Shown one piece after another: positions 17,332 through 26,031 of a stretch of 64,000 nt of DNA (position 1 is its first letter; each line of letters starts with the position of its first letter). The notes below the pieces were generated by a model. That model saw only the letters and a list, made by a program, of their open reading frames with translations. It was not told where the DNA came from and did not search any database. The stretch is taken from the NCBI GenBank assembly GCA_036557885.1, contig DATBGS010000047.1, positions 1 to 64,000 of the forward strand, in the 5' to 3' direction. A program made the position numbers and the translations under genes. This DNA comes from DATBGS01 sp036557885 (GTDB lineage: Bacteria > Chloroflexota > Ktedonobacteria > Ktedonobacterales > DATBGS01).

Positions 17332-19872
17332 CTAGTACATCTCGCGTATATCGGCTTTTTTCTTTTGCTTCTTGAGCCAATCGCGGAGGTGGTTTCCCTG
17401 CTGCGCCAGGTATCCCGCAAACCACCTCCGGCGCACAAACACCTCCAGCACGGCGCGTATCTCCACGTCTTCCAGGCCCTGAACCGCTGGGGCGTTGGCC
17501 GCCTCCTTGCGCAGCCTTGGCAGCAGGCCCCGCACCCGATCCTGGAGGTACCCCTCAAATTCCGGGCGGTTGAGCTTTCCCTGCGCGTTCTCGCCTTCGA
17601 GGGCTTCTTGAATCAAACAATCCTCAGTCAGAATCTTCTCTGGCTTGTCCTGTTTCATCTCGCCTAACTCCTCCCACTCCAGGCGTGTGGCACGGTCTTC
17701 CCCAGCCCCAAGGCGTTTGCCTAATTCCTGGTATCTCAAGGTCACATACCAGCTTCTCAGCGCCTCCAGATCACCTATCCGCTTCATCATAACCGGTCGG
17801 TTATTCACCGTGCAGTATACCCGCCAGGATTGCTCCGGCGCTTGCAGGCGTCGCTGAGCCTGCTGCACGCGCTGCTGATACTGCACCTCTGGAACAAACC
17901 GGCTTCGATTGCCCGGTACATGAAATAGAGCGTTGTATGCCTGGATCACCGTCTCATCAGCCTGGCGGCTGTCTTCCTCCATAGCACGGACAAGCTTCAC
18001 GGCTGGCTCAACCCGCTGGCGTAACTGCCCCGGCAGATCAGCGAAGTTCAGCCTCAACACCTCAAAAGCAGCCCGGATCTGCTCCAAATTGCCCTCCCCC
18101 ACTGCCTGTTCCAGATCACGCAGATGCGCGTTCACCGGAAGGGATGCCAGTTCAGGAGACGCCTGCACCTGGCGCAGGCGCGATTCATAGCCTGTCAGCA
18201 GAAAAGTCGGGCGGGTTGGAGAATGCAGAATCATCTGGTACGCGCGCCAAAGCTCCTGGTCGTCATTGGCTTTCAACGCCTCGGTAAAGTTACGTGCCAG
18301 ACTGACCTGCTCCAGTTCTTCGGGCTTAAGCCACTGCTGATTTTCTTCTGATTCATAGTCAAACGCCGTCACCTTCTCTTCGGGCGTCCCATTCCGCAGC
18401 AGCGGGAGAAGATGCACCAGTGCCTTAGCACGTTGCCGCGCTTGCTGTACACGGGCCTCCTGCTCGGTAGTGAGCAGGAGGTTGGCGCGAACGGGCGATC
18501 TTAGAATCGCCTCGTACACAGCAACCATCTGCTCCTCATCATTGACCTCCAGCGCCTTTTGCAAGCCCGCCAGTAGTTGACTCTCTTGCTGAGGTGTCGT
18601 CAGCCTGTTCGCCACACCACTGTGTTCACTGCTGGGCGTCAAGGCCACCGCTGGCCGGGAACGCTCCAACATAGCTGGTCCAGGCACAGGCGCGGGCACA
18701 TGAGCGCGTGGTTGAAAAGGTGGCAGCGGTGTCTGAGCGGCGGGAGGCGGCGTTAACAGCCCATTTTGGCGTAGACTCTCAACAATCTCCTGGGCACAGA
18801 CCTCACGCTCTAACATCGCCTGGTGTTTTCGCCAGATCGGTCCTACAATAGACTGGGGATCGGGGGTATTAATGGCCCCGCGGAGCGCCTGCCGCACCTC
18901 GTGTAACGCATCAGCCACAGCCCGCGCCTCAGCAATTTCTGGCGAGAACTGCCCCACCGAATTCCCAAACACCCTCCCATCCCCATAGGCAATAGCCATC
19001 GCTTCCTTGTCCTGCCGTTGTTTGGCTTCCTCAAACGCGCGCCGCCGGGCCTCCTGCACCTCTCTCAAATGCTCAATCGCTGCCCCCAACTCCTGGGAGT
19101 CAGGCGCCCGCGCCCCATCTCGTTCAAACGTTAGCACCAACGCCGTCACATCGTCATCCACCATCTGCTCACTCTCGCGGCATTGTTGGATAAAATCCGG
19201 CCACCCCTCTATTGTCTGCCCCGCTACATGCTCAAAGGCTTCTTGGTAGCACGCTTCGCCCTGCCCCCCGCCCCCAATCACCCATTTAGCTACTGCATCC
19301 GTCGCCAGCATCACCCGATCTCCCGGCGCAAAGCTCGTAGAGCGGACAAGACACCTGGTAAAATTGCGATCAAAGCGCTTCAAATACGAAGGAAGGCAGA
19401 TCGGGCCGCGCGCGAAATCCGCTGCCTTCTCCAGAGGAAAGCGCAGATTATCCTCCCCAGACCCAGCACGGCAAACCAGCACACAGCTATCTCCAAAGGC
19501 GCACAGGTCTACCTGGACCCGCTCCCGCTCCACTGCACAAATGCGCAGCGTCACCAGCGTTGTATAGCTCCCCTCTTGGGCCTTCTTGCGTGCCGCTCCT
19601 TGCATCGCCGCCAGCGGAGGAGCTTTTTTGCTGTACTCCTCCTGTGCTATCCGCAGCCACCACTCCACCTCAAAGCGATCATCACTCATCAATGGCACAG
19701 CCAGAAAATGCTCCACAATAATTCTGGCCCAGATATTGGAGAAGGCAGCCGTCCCGGCCCCATCCGCCACCGCAAACAATCCAGCAGCAGCATCAAACAA
19801 TGAGGCGTCTTCACACGTCTTATCGTCATGCTCAGACTTCCAATAGGCCAATCGCTTAACAGTAGCAAACAT
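17332..19872 (-). CDS. PP2C-family protein phosphatase with helical repeats
   Basis: An 846-residue protein. The ATG at 19872 has AAGGTGG 7 bases upstream; a longer frame to 19911 does not. The PP2C domain fills ~1-260: metal-binding Asp22 in EDASLF, VADGAGT (Asp37-Gly38), ATDAVAKW and DDDVTALVL. A linker with a Pro-rich stretch (~390-430) leads to repeats from ~450 to 700 containing NDEEQMVAVYEAILRSP and LLTTEQEARVQQA, matching the repeat of the neighbouring kinase. The C terminus is charged and coiled (RDWLKKQKKKADIREMY). As a PPM phosphatase it should reverse Ser/Thr phosphorylation, presumably by the adjacent kinase. It follows the vWA gene by 78 bases. Confidence 0.85.
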   Translation of the reverse strand: MFATVKRLAYWKSEHDDKTCEDASLFDAAAGLFAVADGAGTAAFSNIWARIIVEHFLAVPLMSDDRFEVEWWLRIAQEEYSKKAPPLAAMQGAARKKAQEGSYTTLVTLRICAVERERVQVDLCAFGDSCVLVCRAGSGEDNLRFPLEKAADFARGPICLPSYLKRFDRNFTRCLVRSTSFAPGDRVMLATDAVAKWVIGGGGQGEACYQEAFEHVAGQTIEGWPDFIQQCRESEQMVDDDVTALVLTFERDGARAPDSQELGAAIEHLREVQEARRRAFEEAKQRQDKEAMAIAYGDGRVFGNSVGQFSPEIAEARAVADALHEVRQALRGAINTPDPQSIVGPIWRKHQAMLEREVCAQEIVESLRQNGLLTPPPAAQTPLPPFQPRAHVPAPVPGPAMLERSRPAVALTPSSEHSGVANRLTTPQQESQLLAGLQKALEVNDEEQMVAVYEAILRSPVRANLLLTTEQEARVQQARQRAKALVHLLPLLRNGTPEEKVTAFDYESEENQQWLKPEELEQVSLARNFTEALKANDDQELWRAYQMILHSPTRPTFLLTGYESRLRQVQASPELASLPVNAHLRDLEQAVGEGNLEQIRAAFEVLRLNFADLPGQLRQRVEPAVKLVRAMEEDSRQADETVIQAYNALFHVPGNRSRFVPEVQYQQRVQQAQRRLQAPEQSWRVYCTVNNRPVMMKRIGDLEALRSWYVTLRYQELGKRLGAGEDRATRLEWEELGEMKQDKPEKILTEDCLIQEALEGENAQGKLNRPEFEGYLQDRVRGLLPRLRKEAANAPAVQGLEDVEIRAVLEVFVRRRWFAGYLAQQGNHLRDWLKKQKKKADIREMY

Positions 19873-19950
19873 GCTGGTTCCACCTTCCCCAACTAAACAA
19901 GCATACAGCAATATCTGCTCAAGCAGCTTACCTGGTGCCGCACATGTTCA

Positions 19951-20829
19951 TTACATATTGGGGTTGGTCGCCTTGGCTGGAGCGCTGGCAAACGTAAACA
20001 TCTGCTGGATTGAAGCCGCATCCCCATTAAATATCAGCCCCCGAGCGCCTGGTGACACCCTCCTGCCAGCAACCGTCTCCAGCAGCGTCCGACTCGTCTC
20101 TGGGATGGGACTGGAGATCGAAAATAACAAGCGGGCAAATTCATCATTGGGCAACTCCGCTTCGCTCACGGGATACTCCACAGGCGGCAGGTTATGCTCT
20201 GTGATATGGACATTGTAGAGCAACGCCTGCCCATCAACCGTGCTGATCTGGCCCAACGCATGCGCCAGCGCCGTCGGGTCACCATCCGTAGACGCCCCAT
20301 CTGTCACATTCACGACCACTGGGGGATAATTGCCCGGATGAGATCTGGCCCATTGATCTGCCAGTTCCCCCGCGCGTTGCAGCGCCGCGCACATGGGCGT
20401 CCCCCCGGCAGTTTTGGGCAGCACCCAGATAGAAAAAGGCATCGGAATTTCCACCACGCGCCCCAGTTCATCAACCTCTTTCGCATTCCGCATCTCAATA
20501 TTGACAGGATTAGCAGCCAACTCAGGCAGGTTCACCATTACTTTTCCACCAAGCGGGCCATCGAGCGCTGGAGCCACCCGGTTTTCCTGATACCCCAGAA
20601 CGCTAATTTCCGCGCGCGGGCGAACCTGCATTGAGCCGTCGGGATAGGGGATTGTATTGATTGTGATCAGCTCATTTAAAAAGCCATTCAAGACTGTAGC
20701 AACCATGTCACATTTTCTGCGTCCGCCTCCCGCCACCCCTCGCCCAAAGGGGAGTTCCATAGAACCTGATTGATCTAGCAACAGGATCAAACATCCAGGC
20801 TGCGAAGCTCCCCAGTTTTTCTCATACAT
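19951..20829 (-). CDS. von Willebrand factor A domain protein, first gene of the operon
   Basis: A 292-residue protein that is essentially one vWA domain. The MIDAS is complete: DQSGS (19-23), the Thr in AGGTPMCAAL, and the Asp in VNVTDGAST. vWA domains of this kind bind a partner through a divalent metal; here the partners are likely the kinase, phosphatase or GTPase encoded downstream. It has no membrane segment or signal peptide, so it should act in the cytoplasm. The ATG is the first of the frame, and a promoter lies ~155 bases upstream at 20990-21018. Confidence 0.85.
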   Translation of the reverse strand: MYEKNWGASQPGCLILLLDQSGSMELPFGRGVAGGGRRKCDMVATVLNGFLNELITINTIPYPDGSMQVRPRAEISVLGYQENRVAPALDGPLGGKVMVNLPELAANPVNIEMRNAKEVDELGRVVEIPMPFSIWVLPKTAGGTPMCAALQRAGELADQWARSHPGNYPPVVVNVTDGASTDGDPTALAHALGQISTVDGQALLYNVHITEHNLPPVEYPVSEAELPNDEFARLLFSISSPIPETSRTLLETVAGRRVSPGARGLIFNGDAASIQQMFTFASAPAKATNPNM

Positions 20830-20989
20830 CGCTCCACCTCATTCTTAAAAACGGTTCTCCGACTCACGCCAAAAGAAAACTACCTGCTTCCTCTCGTCAC
20901 CCAGAAGACCCCGCAGAAAGGGATGAGTGTTCAACCATAGAAAGTGACCGATGCCTGCCTTTCTGGTTCTCTCTTGCTCTACTTATGGA

Positions 20990-21018
20990 AGTATAGCATG
21001 ATTCAAGGCAAGAGACAA
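20990..21018 (-). promoter_or_regulatory. Sigma70-type promoter of the vWA-PP2C-kinase-GTPase-GAP1 operon
   Basis: Read on the minus strand: TTGTCT (21018-21013), a 17-bp spacer and TATACT (20995-20990). Transcription would start near 20983 and leave a ~155-base leader before the vWA ATG. Found by eye. Confidence 0.5.
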
Positions 21019-21271
21019 GCCACGATACGCAGAGCAGTATTTATCTCTCAGAATCGTCTTCTCATCGTTCACGCGAAATAGACTCCAGCATAACCTCACG
21101 TGGCCTCTTGTGCCCTGCCCTCCCTCTCCTTGAAACTGGTTGCGCACAGGGCCGAATAGAAACAGCCTCCAGACAACGGCAGGCTGGCGGCCAGAACAGC
21201 CTGGAACTGCGCTCGGCTGATTTCTGCCTCCGCAGCGCTGCCGGGAAAATCCAGGCATCTGGAGAGAGAGC

Positions 21272-21300
21272 TTGACTCATACATCAGAATGCTTTAAAAT
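21272..21300 (+). promoter_or_regulatory. Sigma70-type promoter of the WD40 kinase gene
   Basis: TTGACT (21272-21277), a 17-bp spacer and TAAAAT (21295-21300). The start site would be near 21307, about 84 bases before the ATG at 21391. Confidence 0.55.
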
Positions 21301-21390
21301 CGCCCTGGAGAGTCACTCTATCCGCTACAAGCGGTACACCCCATGCACTTTGAGTAGCTCACAGATGTTTGGAGAGAAGGGAAGCCATGC

Positions 21391-24081
21391 ATGCCTCAAA
21401 AACAACCTGATCCATCGCAGCCAAACTTTATCAATCACCGGTTTGGCAACTACCACTTGATTGAGTTTCTGGGTCAGGGAGGATTTGCTCAAGTCTATCA
21501 AGGAGTGCACGTGGGCAATCAATCTCTGGCCGCCATCAAAGCCTTTGCGATTACGCAGCAGAATCAACCTAATATCTCTGGCAACGAGGCGCTGGAGAGC
21601 CTCAAGAAAGAAGTTGGACCGCTGCAACCCCTCAATCACCCTCGCATCATTCGCCTGCTGGAGATCGGCATCCAGTCGAATATTCCCGGCTTTCCACAAG
21701 GCATCCCTTATCTGGTCATGGAATATGTGCCCAATGGCACCCTCCATGAGCACTGTAAAAAAACCGGCCTACCCCTGGCCCCGCGCGTGGTGCTTGATTA
21801 CGTCAATCAAATTGCCGAAGGGCTGCAATATCTCCACGACCTGACTCCGCCCATCCTTCATCGTGACCTCAAACCACTCAACCTCTTGCTCAATGCACAG
21901 AACGAGATTGTCATCGCAGATTTTGGCCTGGCAACAGCGCTCGAAAGAAGCAAATCGGTTCATGTGACGAAAGTGGTCAAGGGCACCCTGGGATACATGG
22001 CACCCGAACAACATTTGAACGCTGAAACCAGAAGGGAAAGCGACCAATACTCCTTAGCCGTCATCACCCATGAATTGCTCACTGGGGTCAAGCCCATTCA
22101 GGGCAACCCCAGCCACCCGCTGCCATCTGATGTTGTAGAAGTCCTCAGACGCGGGCTTGCTCAAGACTACCGAATGCGCTATCCCAGCGTCACAGAATTC
22201 GCCAAAGCGCTGACAGGAGCAATCACCGGCATCTCCCCCACACCAACGTATGACGCGCCAACCGTTCGAGATCCCAGGCGACCAGCGAAACCGCCGACCG
22301 CCACACCCGCGACCTCCCCCCGCACCGACTGGGGCAAGGCAGGGTGGGGAACCACTCCTTCCAACTCCAACACCCCTGGCACCCCCAGCTCCATACCCAT
22401 CCCAGTGCAACCGATCTCCAATCAACCTGTACTTGCTTCCTACGACCCGGCTTCCCCTGGCGACCACATCAAACATTTTCCCGTCAGCGGCCAGGTGAAA
22501 GATATCCACTGGATAGGCCGATTTCTTACCGCCACGACCACCGACCACCTCCATTTCTGGGATATGGCGACGCCTGGCAACGATGCCACCTACCCTGTCA
22601 AAGACAGCAGCTGGAAATTTTCTCCCAACCGTCGCTTTATTGCAGGCTCCGTCCCCGACGGCGTAGAAATCTATGACCTGGCTCAGCAAACGCCAGTCTA
22701 TACCTACACCAGTCTCAAAAACGTCACTGCGCTCGCCTGGTCCCCCGACGGGCAAAGAATCGTAGCAGCAGGCATGGTGAAAAACGAGCGCGCGCTCCAT
22801 CTTTGGAACAGCACAAATGGACAACCCCTGTGCGCCACGCAGGCCCATAGTGGGCCACTGAGCGATGTCACCCTCCTGGTCTGGTCGCCAAGAGGCGGCT
22901 ATATTGCCTCAGCAGATCAAAACAGCTCTGTGATCCTCTGGAATGCTGGTGACCTCAGCTTCCGACGCGGCAGACAGTCTGGGGCACAGGCATTCCGTTT
23001 AGAGAACCTGAGCGATTTATCCTGGTCCCCAGACGAGCAATACCTGGCATTGCTCACAGGCGAAAATCGGGTGCACATTTGGAAGGCTAACCCATTTAGC
23101 CCTCCCAACATCTCAACCCACACCCCAACACCCTGGGAGGCGTATGACCAATCAGATTTCCAAACCTACTTCATTTCTGGCGAGGAACGCCCGATTGCCC
23201 TTTGGAAACCGCCCCTGCCCTGGAACTCTCAGGCTCCAAAACACGCACACCGCAACCTCCTGGCCCTGCTGGTCGGCCCCTCCACCGTCGAAGTCATCAA
23301 TGCCGACAATGGGGCCACTGTCAGCAGCCATCCATGTTCCCATCCAGTGTTGACCGTCGCCTGGGCGCCAGATAGCAGGTCACTAGCAGCGGGTTGTGAG
23401 GAGGGCATCATTGAGGTCTGGGAACCCAGAGCAGGCGTGTCGCCTTCCCAGCCCCCGCAAAAAACCAGCGGCCTGCCCCAATCCTACGAATTTGCTGTGG
23501 GCGAGCGGGTGTTTCAAGTAGAGTCGCTCGCCTGGTCTGCCGATAGCAGGTTTCTTGCTTCTGTTGGCAGCGACCCGGCTAGAGGTGAGCGCATGATCTG
23601 GGTCTGGAAAACCCACAAAACAAGCGACCTCGACAATGATGACGACAACGATCAGAACGACTTTCTAAAAAAATTGGGGGTGAACTTCTGGCTAGCGCTC
23701 GCGCTGGGGGCTTTTGATCTTTTTTTTCCCGCCTTGACGGGCATCGTCACCAACTCGCTCTTTGCCTTTTTCCTCATCCCGTTCATCTCCCTACTGGCAC
23801 TGATCTGGGCCGGTATCACCCTCAATGAGTGGCACCACGCCAGAAAGAAAGAGGACCGGGCTACATCCAAAGGCGTATCCACCCTCTGCGCCATAAGCTG
23901 GGGCCTCACCAGCCTGATTATCGGCTTCAATCTGGCTCAAGAAGTGCCTGGCGCCCTGCTTGGCCTGCTGCTGGCATTGGTAGGCGGTATCGTCGGCTGG
24001 TGCTTTCATCGCTTTCTCTTGAGAGAGCTACACCAGAGTTTGTTTCCCTCCAGGTTTGGGAGCGGGTTCCCTCAATTCTGA
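21391..24081 (+). CDS. Ser/Thr protein kinase with WD40 propeller and C-terminal membrane helices
   Basis: An 896-residue protein. Kinase domain ~20-275: GQGGFAQVY loop (28-36), Lys50 in AAIKAF, HRDLKP (157-162), DFG (177-179) and APEQ (~204-207). A Thr/Pro/Ser-rich linker (~285-360) leads to WD40-like blades (~365-735), with repeated AWSPD-type strands. Four hydrophobic helices follow (~765-880) on an unusual C-terminal position; most membrane kinases of this type place a helix between kinase and sensor. The kinase and propeller must be on the same side of the membrane. RBS GGAGAGAAGGG precedes the ATG. It is divergent from the GTPase operon and could be a regulatory partner, but that is only positional. 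Confidence 0.85.
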   Translation: MPQKQPDPSQPNFINHRFGNYHLIEFLGQGGFAQVYQGVHVGNQSLAAIKAFAITQQNQPNISGNEALESLKKEVGPLQPLNHPRIIRLLEIGIQSNIPGFPQGIPYLVMEYVPNGTLHEHCKKTGLPLAPRVVLDYVNQIAEGLQYLHDLTPPILHRDLKPLNLLLNAQNEIVIADFGLATALERSKSVHVTKVVKGTLGYMAPEQHLNAETRRESDQYSLAVITHELLTGVKPIQGNPSHPLPSDVVEVLRRGLAQDYRMRYPSVTEFAKALTGAITGISPTPTYDAPTVRDPRRPAKPPTATPATSPRTDWGKAGWGTTPSNSNTPGTPSSIPIPVQPISNQPVLASYDPASPGDHIKHFPVSGQVKDIHWIGRFLTATTTDHLHFWDMATPGNDATYPVKDSSWKFSPNRRFIAGSVPDGVEIYDLAQQTPVYTYTSLKNVTALAWSPDGQRIVAAGMVKNERALHLWNSTNGQPLCATQAHSGPLSDVTLLVWSPRGGYIASADQNSSVILWNAGDLSFRRGRQSGAQAFRLENLSDLSWSPDEQYLALLTGENRVHIWKANPFSPPNISTHTPTPWEAYDQSDFQTYFISGEERPIALWKPPLPWNSQAPKHAHRNLLALLVGPSTVEVINADNGATVSSHPCSHPVLTVAWAPDSRSLAAGCEEGIIEVWEPRAGVSPSQPPQKTSGLPQSYEFAVGERVFQVESLAWSADSRFLASVGSDPARGERMIWVWKTHKTSDLDNDDDNDQNDFLKKLGVNFWLALALGAFDLFFPALTGIVTNSLFAFFLIPFISLLALIWAGITLNEWHHARKKEDRATSKGVSTLCAISWGLTSLIIGFNLAQEVPGALLGLLLALVGGIVGWCFHRFLLRELHQSLFPSRFGSGFPQF

Positions 24082-24148
24082 CCAGGTGGGCTTTTTTCTG
24101 CCCCACAGGAAGTGGAGAAGTTTACAGGCTTATACGCTTACCCAGCGC

Positions 24149-24177
24149 TTGCCAATGGCACGAAAATATGCTACACT
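24149..24177 (+). promoter_or_regulatory. Promoter of tRNA-Val
   Basis: TTGCCA (24149-24154), a 17-bp spacer and TACACT (24172-24177), with initiation expected near 24184, ~30 bases before the mature tRNA. Confidence 0.55.
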
Positions 24178-24179
24178 GC

Positions 24180-24212
24180 AATGCAGCGTAAGAAAAGTAT
24201 CTACGCTGCATT
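24180..24212 (+). repeat. Perfect inverted repeat directly against the tRNA-Val 5' end
   Basis: AATGCAGCGTA (24180-24190) and TACGCTGCATT (24202-24212) form an 11-bp stem with an 11-base loop. The second arm ends at the base before G1 of the tRNA. If transcription starts near 24184 only part of the stem would be in the precursor RNA; it may instead be a DNA operator over the start site. Confidence 0.6.
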
Positions 24213-24286
24213 GGGCGGCTAGCTCAGTTGGTTAGAGCACTTGTTTTACACACAAGGGGTCGGGGGTTCGAATCCCTCGCCGCCCA
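24213..24286 (+). tRNA. tRNA-Val (anticodon TAC)
   Basis: A full cloverleaf of 74 bases: acceptor GGGCGGC pairs with GCCGCCC, D stem GCTC/GAGC, anticodon stem CTTGT/ACAAG with loop TTTACAC (anticodon TAC), and a T arm with GGTTCGAATCC. The discriminator is A and the CCA end is not encoded. Confidence 0.93.
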
Positions 24287-24346
24287 CCTCCCCAAACCAC
24301 AACCAGCTTCCCCACTTGTCTTCTGGCACAATTCGCAAGCCAGCCT

Positions 24347-24499
24347 TTAGAGCTTACTATTTGCCTCCTGGGAAGCCTCTTCGGGAACATCTGAGGCGGC
24401 TTCTTCTTGTTGCTGGCCTTTTGGCTTGGTCAGCTCATACGCCAGGAACCCCACGATCAGGATCAAGACCCCAGGAATAACGATCCAATAGACGTTCAC
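24347..24499 (-). CDS. Small single-pass membrane protein
   Basis: A 50-residue protein if started at the GTG at 24499, which has GGAAGGGA 7 bases upstream; the longer frame to 24637 has no comparable site, although an ATG at 24535 is possible. One membrane helix (YWIVIPGVLILIVGFLAYEL) is followed by a hydrophilic tail rich in Glu, Gln and Ala. No function can be assigned. It is convergent with tRNA-Val and divergent from the flavin oxidoreductase. Confidence 0.5.
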   Translation of the reverse strand: MNVYWIVIPGVLILIVGFLAYELTKPKGQQQEEAASDVPEEASQEANSKL

Positions 24500-24719
24500 A
24501 ACTCTATCCCTTCCAGCGCGCGTTTCCGAATCCATCGGCCCCGCGCAGACGTGCAAACAGGAGTATCTGCTGATCATTCTACCATCTTCTGCGCAAGAGC
24601 ACCGCAAGCGCCCGCTCCCCCAGCGTCTCCCTGGCACGAATAGCGTACAATTAATGGAGAGGGCCTGGAAAAAATCACATCAGGCGAACCCATGCTTTTG
24701 CCTGGGAGGAGCGGAACCC

Positions 24720-25817
24720 ATGCACTTTGGCCTCTTTAGCCTCATGCAGCGACTCGGCACACCCTACACCGCCCTGTTTGACGAACACCTGGCGGAGATC
24801 ATCCACGCCGAAGACCTCGGCTTCGATGAAGCCTGGTTTGCCGAGCACCATTACAACAACGACGCCGTTATCCCCGCTCCTAACCTGCTCGTCGCTGCCC
24901 TCTCGCAGCGCACCGGGCGCATCCGCCTGGGCAATATGATCAATGTCCTCCCCTTCCATCAGCCCGCCCAACTCGCTGAAGAACTTGCCATGCTCGACCA
25001 CCTCACGCATGGCCGCCTCAATGTTGGCATCGGTAGAGGCTCGCGCCGCCTGGAATGGCAGCGCTTTGGCCTCACCCCGGAGCAAGTCAACGAGCGCTTC
25101 TCCGAAGCCATCCAGATCATCCAGGGCCTCTGGACCCAGGAGCCGTTCTCGTATCGCGGCAAGCACTATCACCTGGAAAACCTGCGTCTGCGCCCTGGCG
25201 TCTTCCAACAGCCGCATCCGCCTCTCTTGACCGCCGTCGCGCACCGCGCCTCCGTCATCTGGGCCGCCCAGCACCGCATCGGCATTGCCGAACACTTCAC
25301 CACCACCACCGACGCCAAAGAGCATTTTGCCCTCTACCGCCAGCTTCAGGCGGCGGCTGGCGACCCAGACCTGCCCGAACGCCGCCCACGCATGTTCCGC
25401 GAAATCTATATTGCCCCCACCGACGCCCAGGCGCGCGCCGAAGCCGAGCCTGCCCTCTGGGAAACCTGGCGTCTGCTCAATGACCGGGCCTCCTATGAGG
25501 AACCTTATAACGGGCACCACTTTGAGGCTCAGCCGCAGATCAGCGACGACCAGTTCCGCGCAGTCACCAGCCAGATGCCCATCGTTGGCCCGCTCACCTA
25601 CGACCAACTGATCGAGCGTGGTCTGGCGATCATCGGCTCGCCCGAAACAGTCATCCAGCTTCTGCTCACCCAGGCGCGCGAGCTTCACCTGGACACATTC
25701 GTGGGTCTGTTTGCTTTTGGGGGACTCACCCATACGCAGGTCACGCGCTCGCTGGACCTCTTTGCCCGCGAGGTGATGCCCGCGCTCACCAGTGCCACCG
25801 CCATCCAACGGGCCTGA
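24720..25817 (+). CDS. LLM-class flavin-dependent oxidoreductase
   Basis: A 365-residue luciferase-like monooxygenase. Features: the N-terminal strand MHFGLFSLMQ, FDEAWFAEHH, LSQRTGRIRLGNMINVLPFHQP and DHLTHGRLNVGIGRGS, which form the FMN-binding TIM barrel, and the C-terminal IGSPETVIQLLLTQARELHLDTFVGLF. Enzymes of this class use reduced FMN and oxygen on varied substrates; this one cannot be made specific. GGGAGGAG sits 10 bases before the ATG at 24720; an upstream in-frame ATG at 24654 has no such site. It lies between the two tRNA genes and its stop is 30 bases from the tRNA-Phe promoter. Confidence 0.88.
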   Translation: MHFGLFSLMQRLGTPYTALFDEHLAEIIHAEDLGFDEAWFAEHHYNNDAVIPAPNLLVAALSQRTGRIRLGNMINVLPFHQPAQLAEELAMLDHLTHGRLNVGIGRGSRRLEWQRFGLTPEQVNERFSEAIQIIQGLWTQEPFSYRGKHYHLENLRLRPGVFQQPHPPLLTAVAHRASVIWAAQHRIGIAEHFTTTTDAKEHFALYRQLQAAAGDPDLPERRPRMFREIYIAPTDAQARAEAEPALWETWRLLNDRASYEEPYNGHHFEAQPQISDDQFRAVTSQMPIVGPLTYDQLIERGLAIIGSPETVIQLLLTQARELHLDTFVGLFAFGGLTHTQVTRSLDLFAREVMPALTSATAIQRA

Positions 25818-25846
25818 AAAACAGCGCAAATTCGCGCCCAAAAGCC

Positions 25847-25876
25847 TTGCGCAGTGGCCTGACGATGTGTTATACT
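25847..25876 (+). promoter_or_regulatory. Promoter of tRNA-Phe
   Basis: TTGCGC (25847-25852), an 18-bp spacer and TATACT (25871-25876). The tRNA begins 24 bases after the -10 box. Confidence 0.5.
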
Positions 25877-25899
25877 TCTTTCTGCGATTGCATCTGCTT

Positions 25900-25975
<76 letters not shown>

Positions 25976-25977
25976 AA

Positions 25978-26006
25978 AAGCGCCTGCTGTTATGGCAGGC
26001 GCTTTA
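25978..26006 (+). terminator. Terminator after tRNA-Phe
   Basis: A 10-bp stem, AAGCGCCTGC (25978-25987) with GCAGGCGCTT (25995-26004) and a 7-base loop, three bases after the tRNA. The T run is short. Confidence 0.65.
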
Positions 26007-26031
26007 CTTCTAGCTAATCTAAATCTCTCAC

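Larger units (their letters stand above)
20830..21390. other. Divergent promoter region between the operon and the WD40 kinase
   Basis: This 561-base gap has no supported gene. It holds one good promoter in each direction (20990-21018 minus; 21272-21300 plus) with about 250 bases between them. A small palindrome, CCGCT-ACA-AGCGG, lies in the kinase leader near 21322. Confidence 0.6.
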
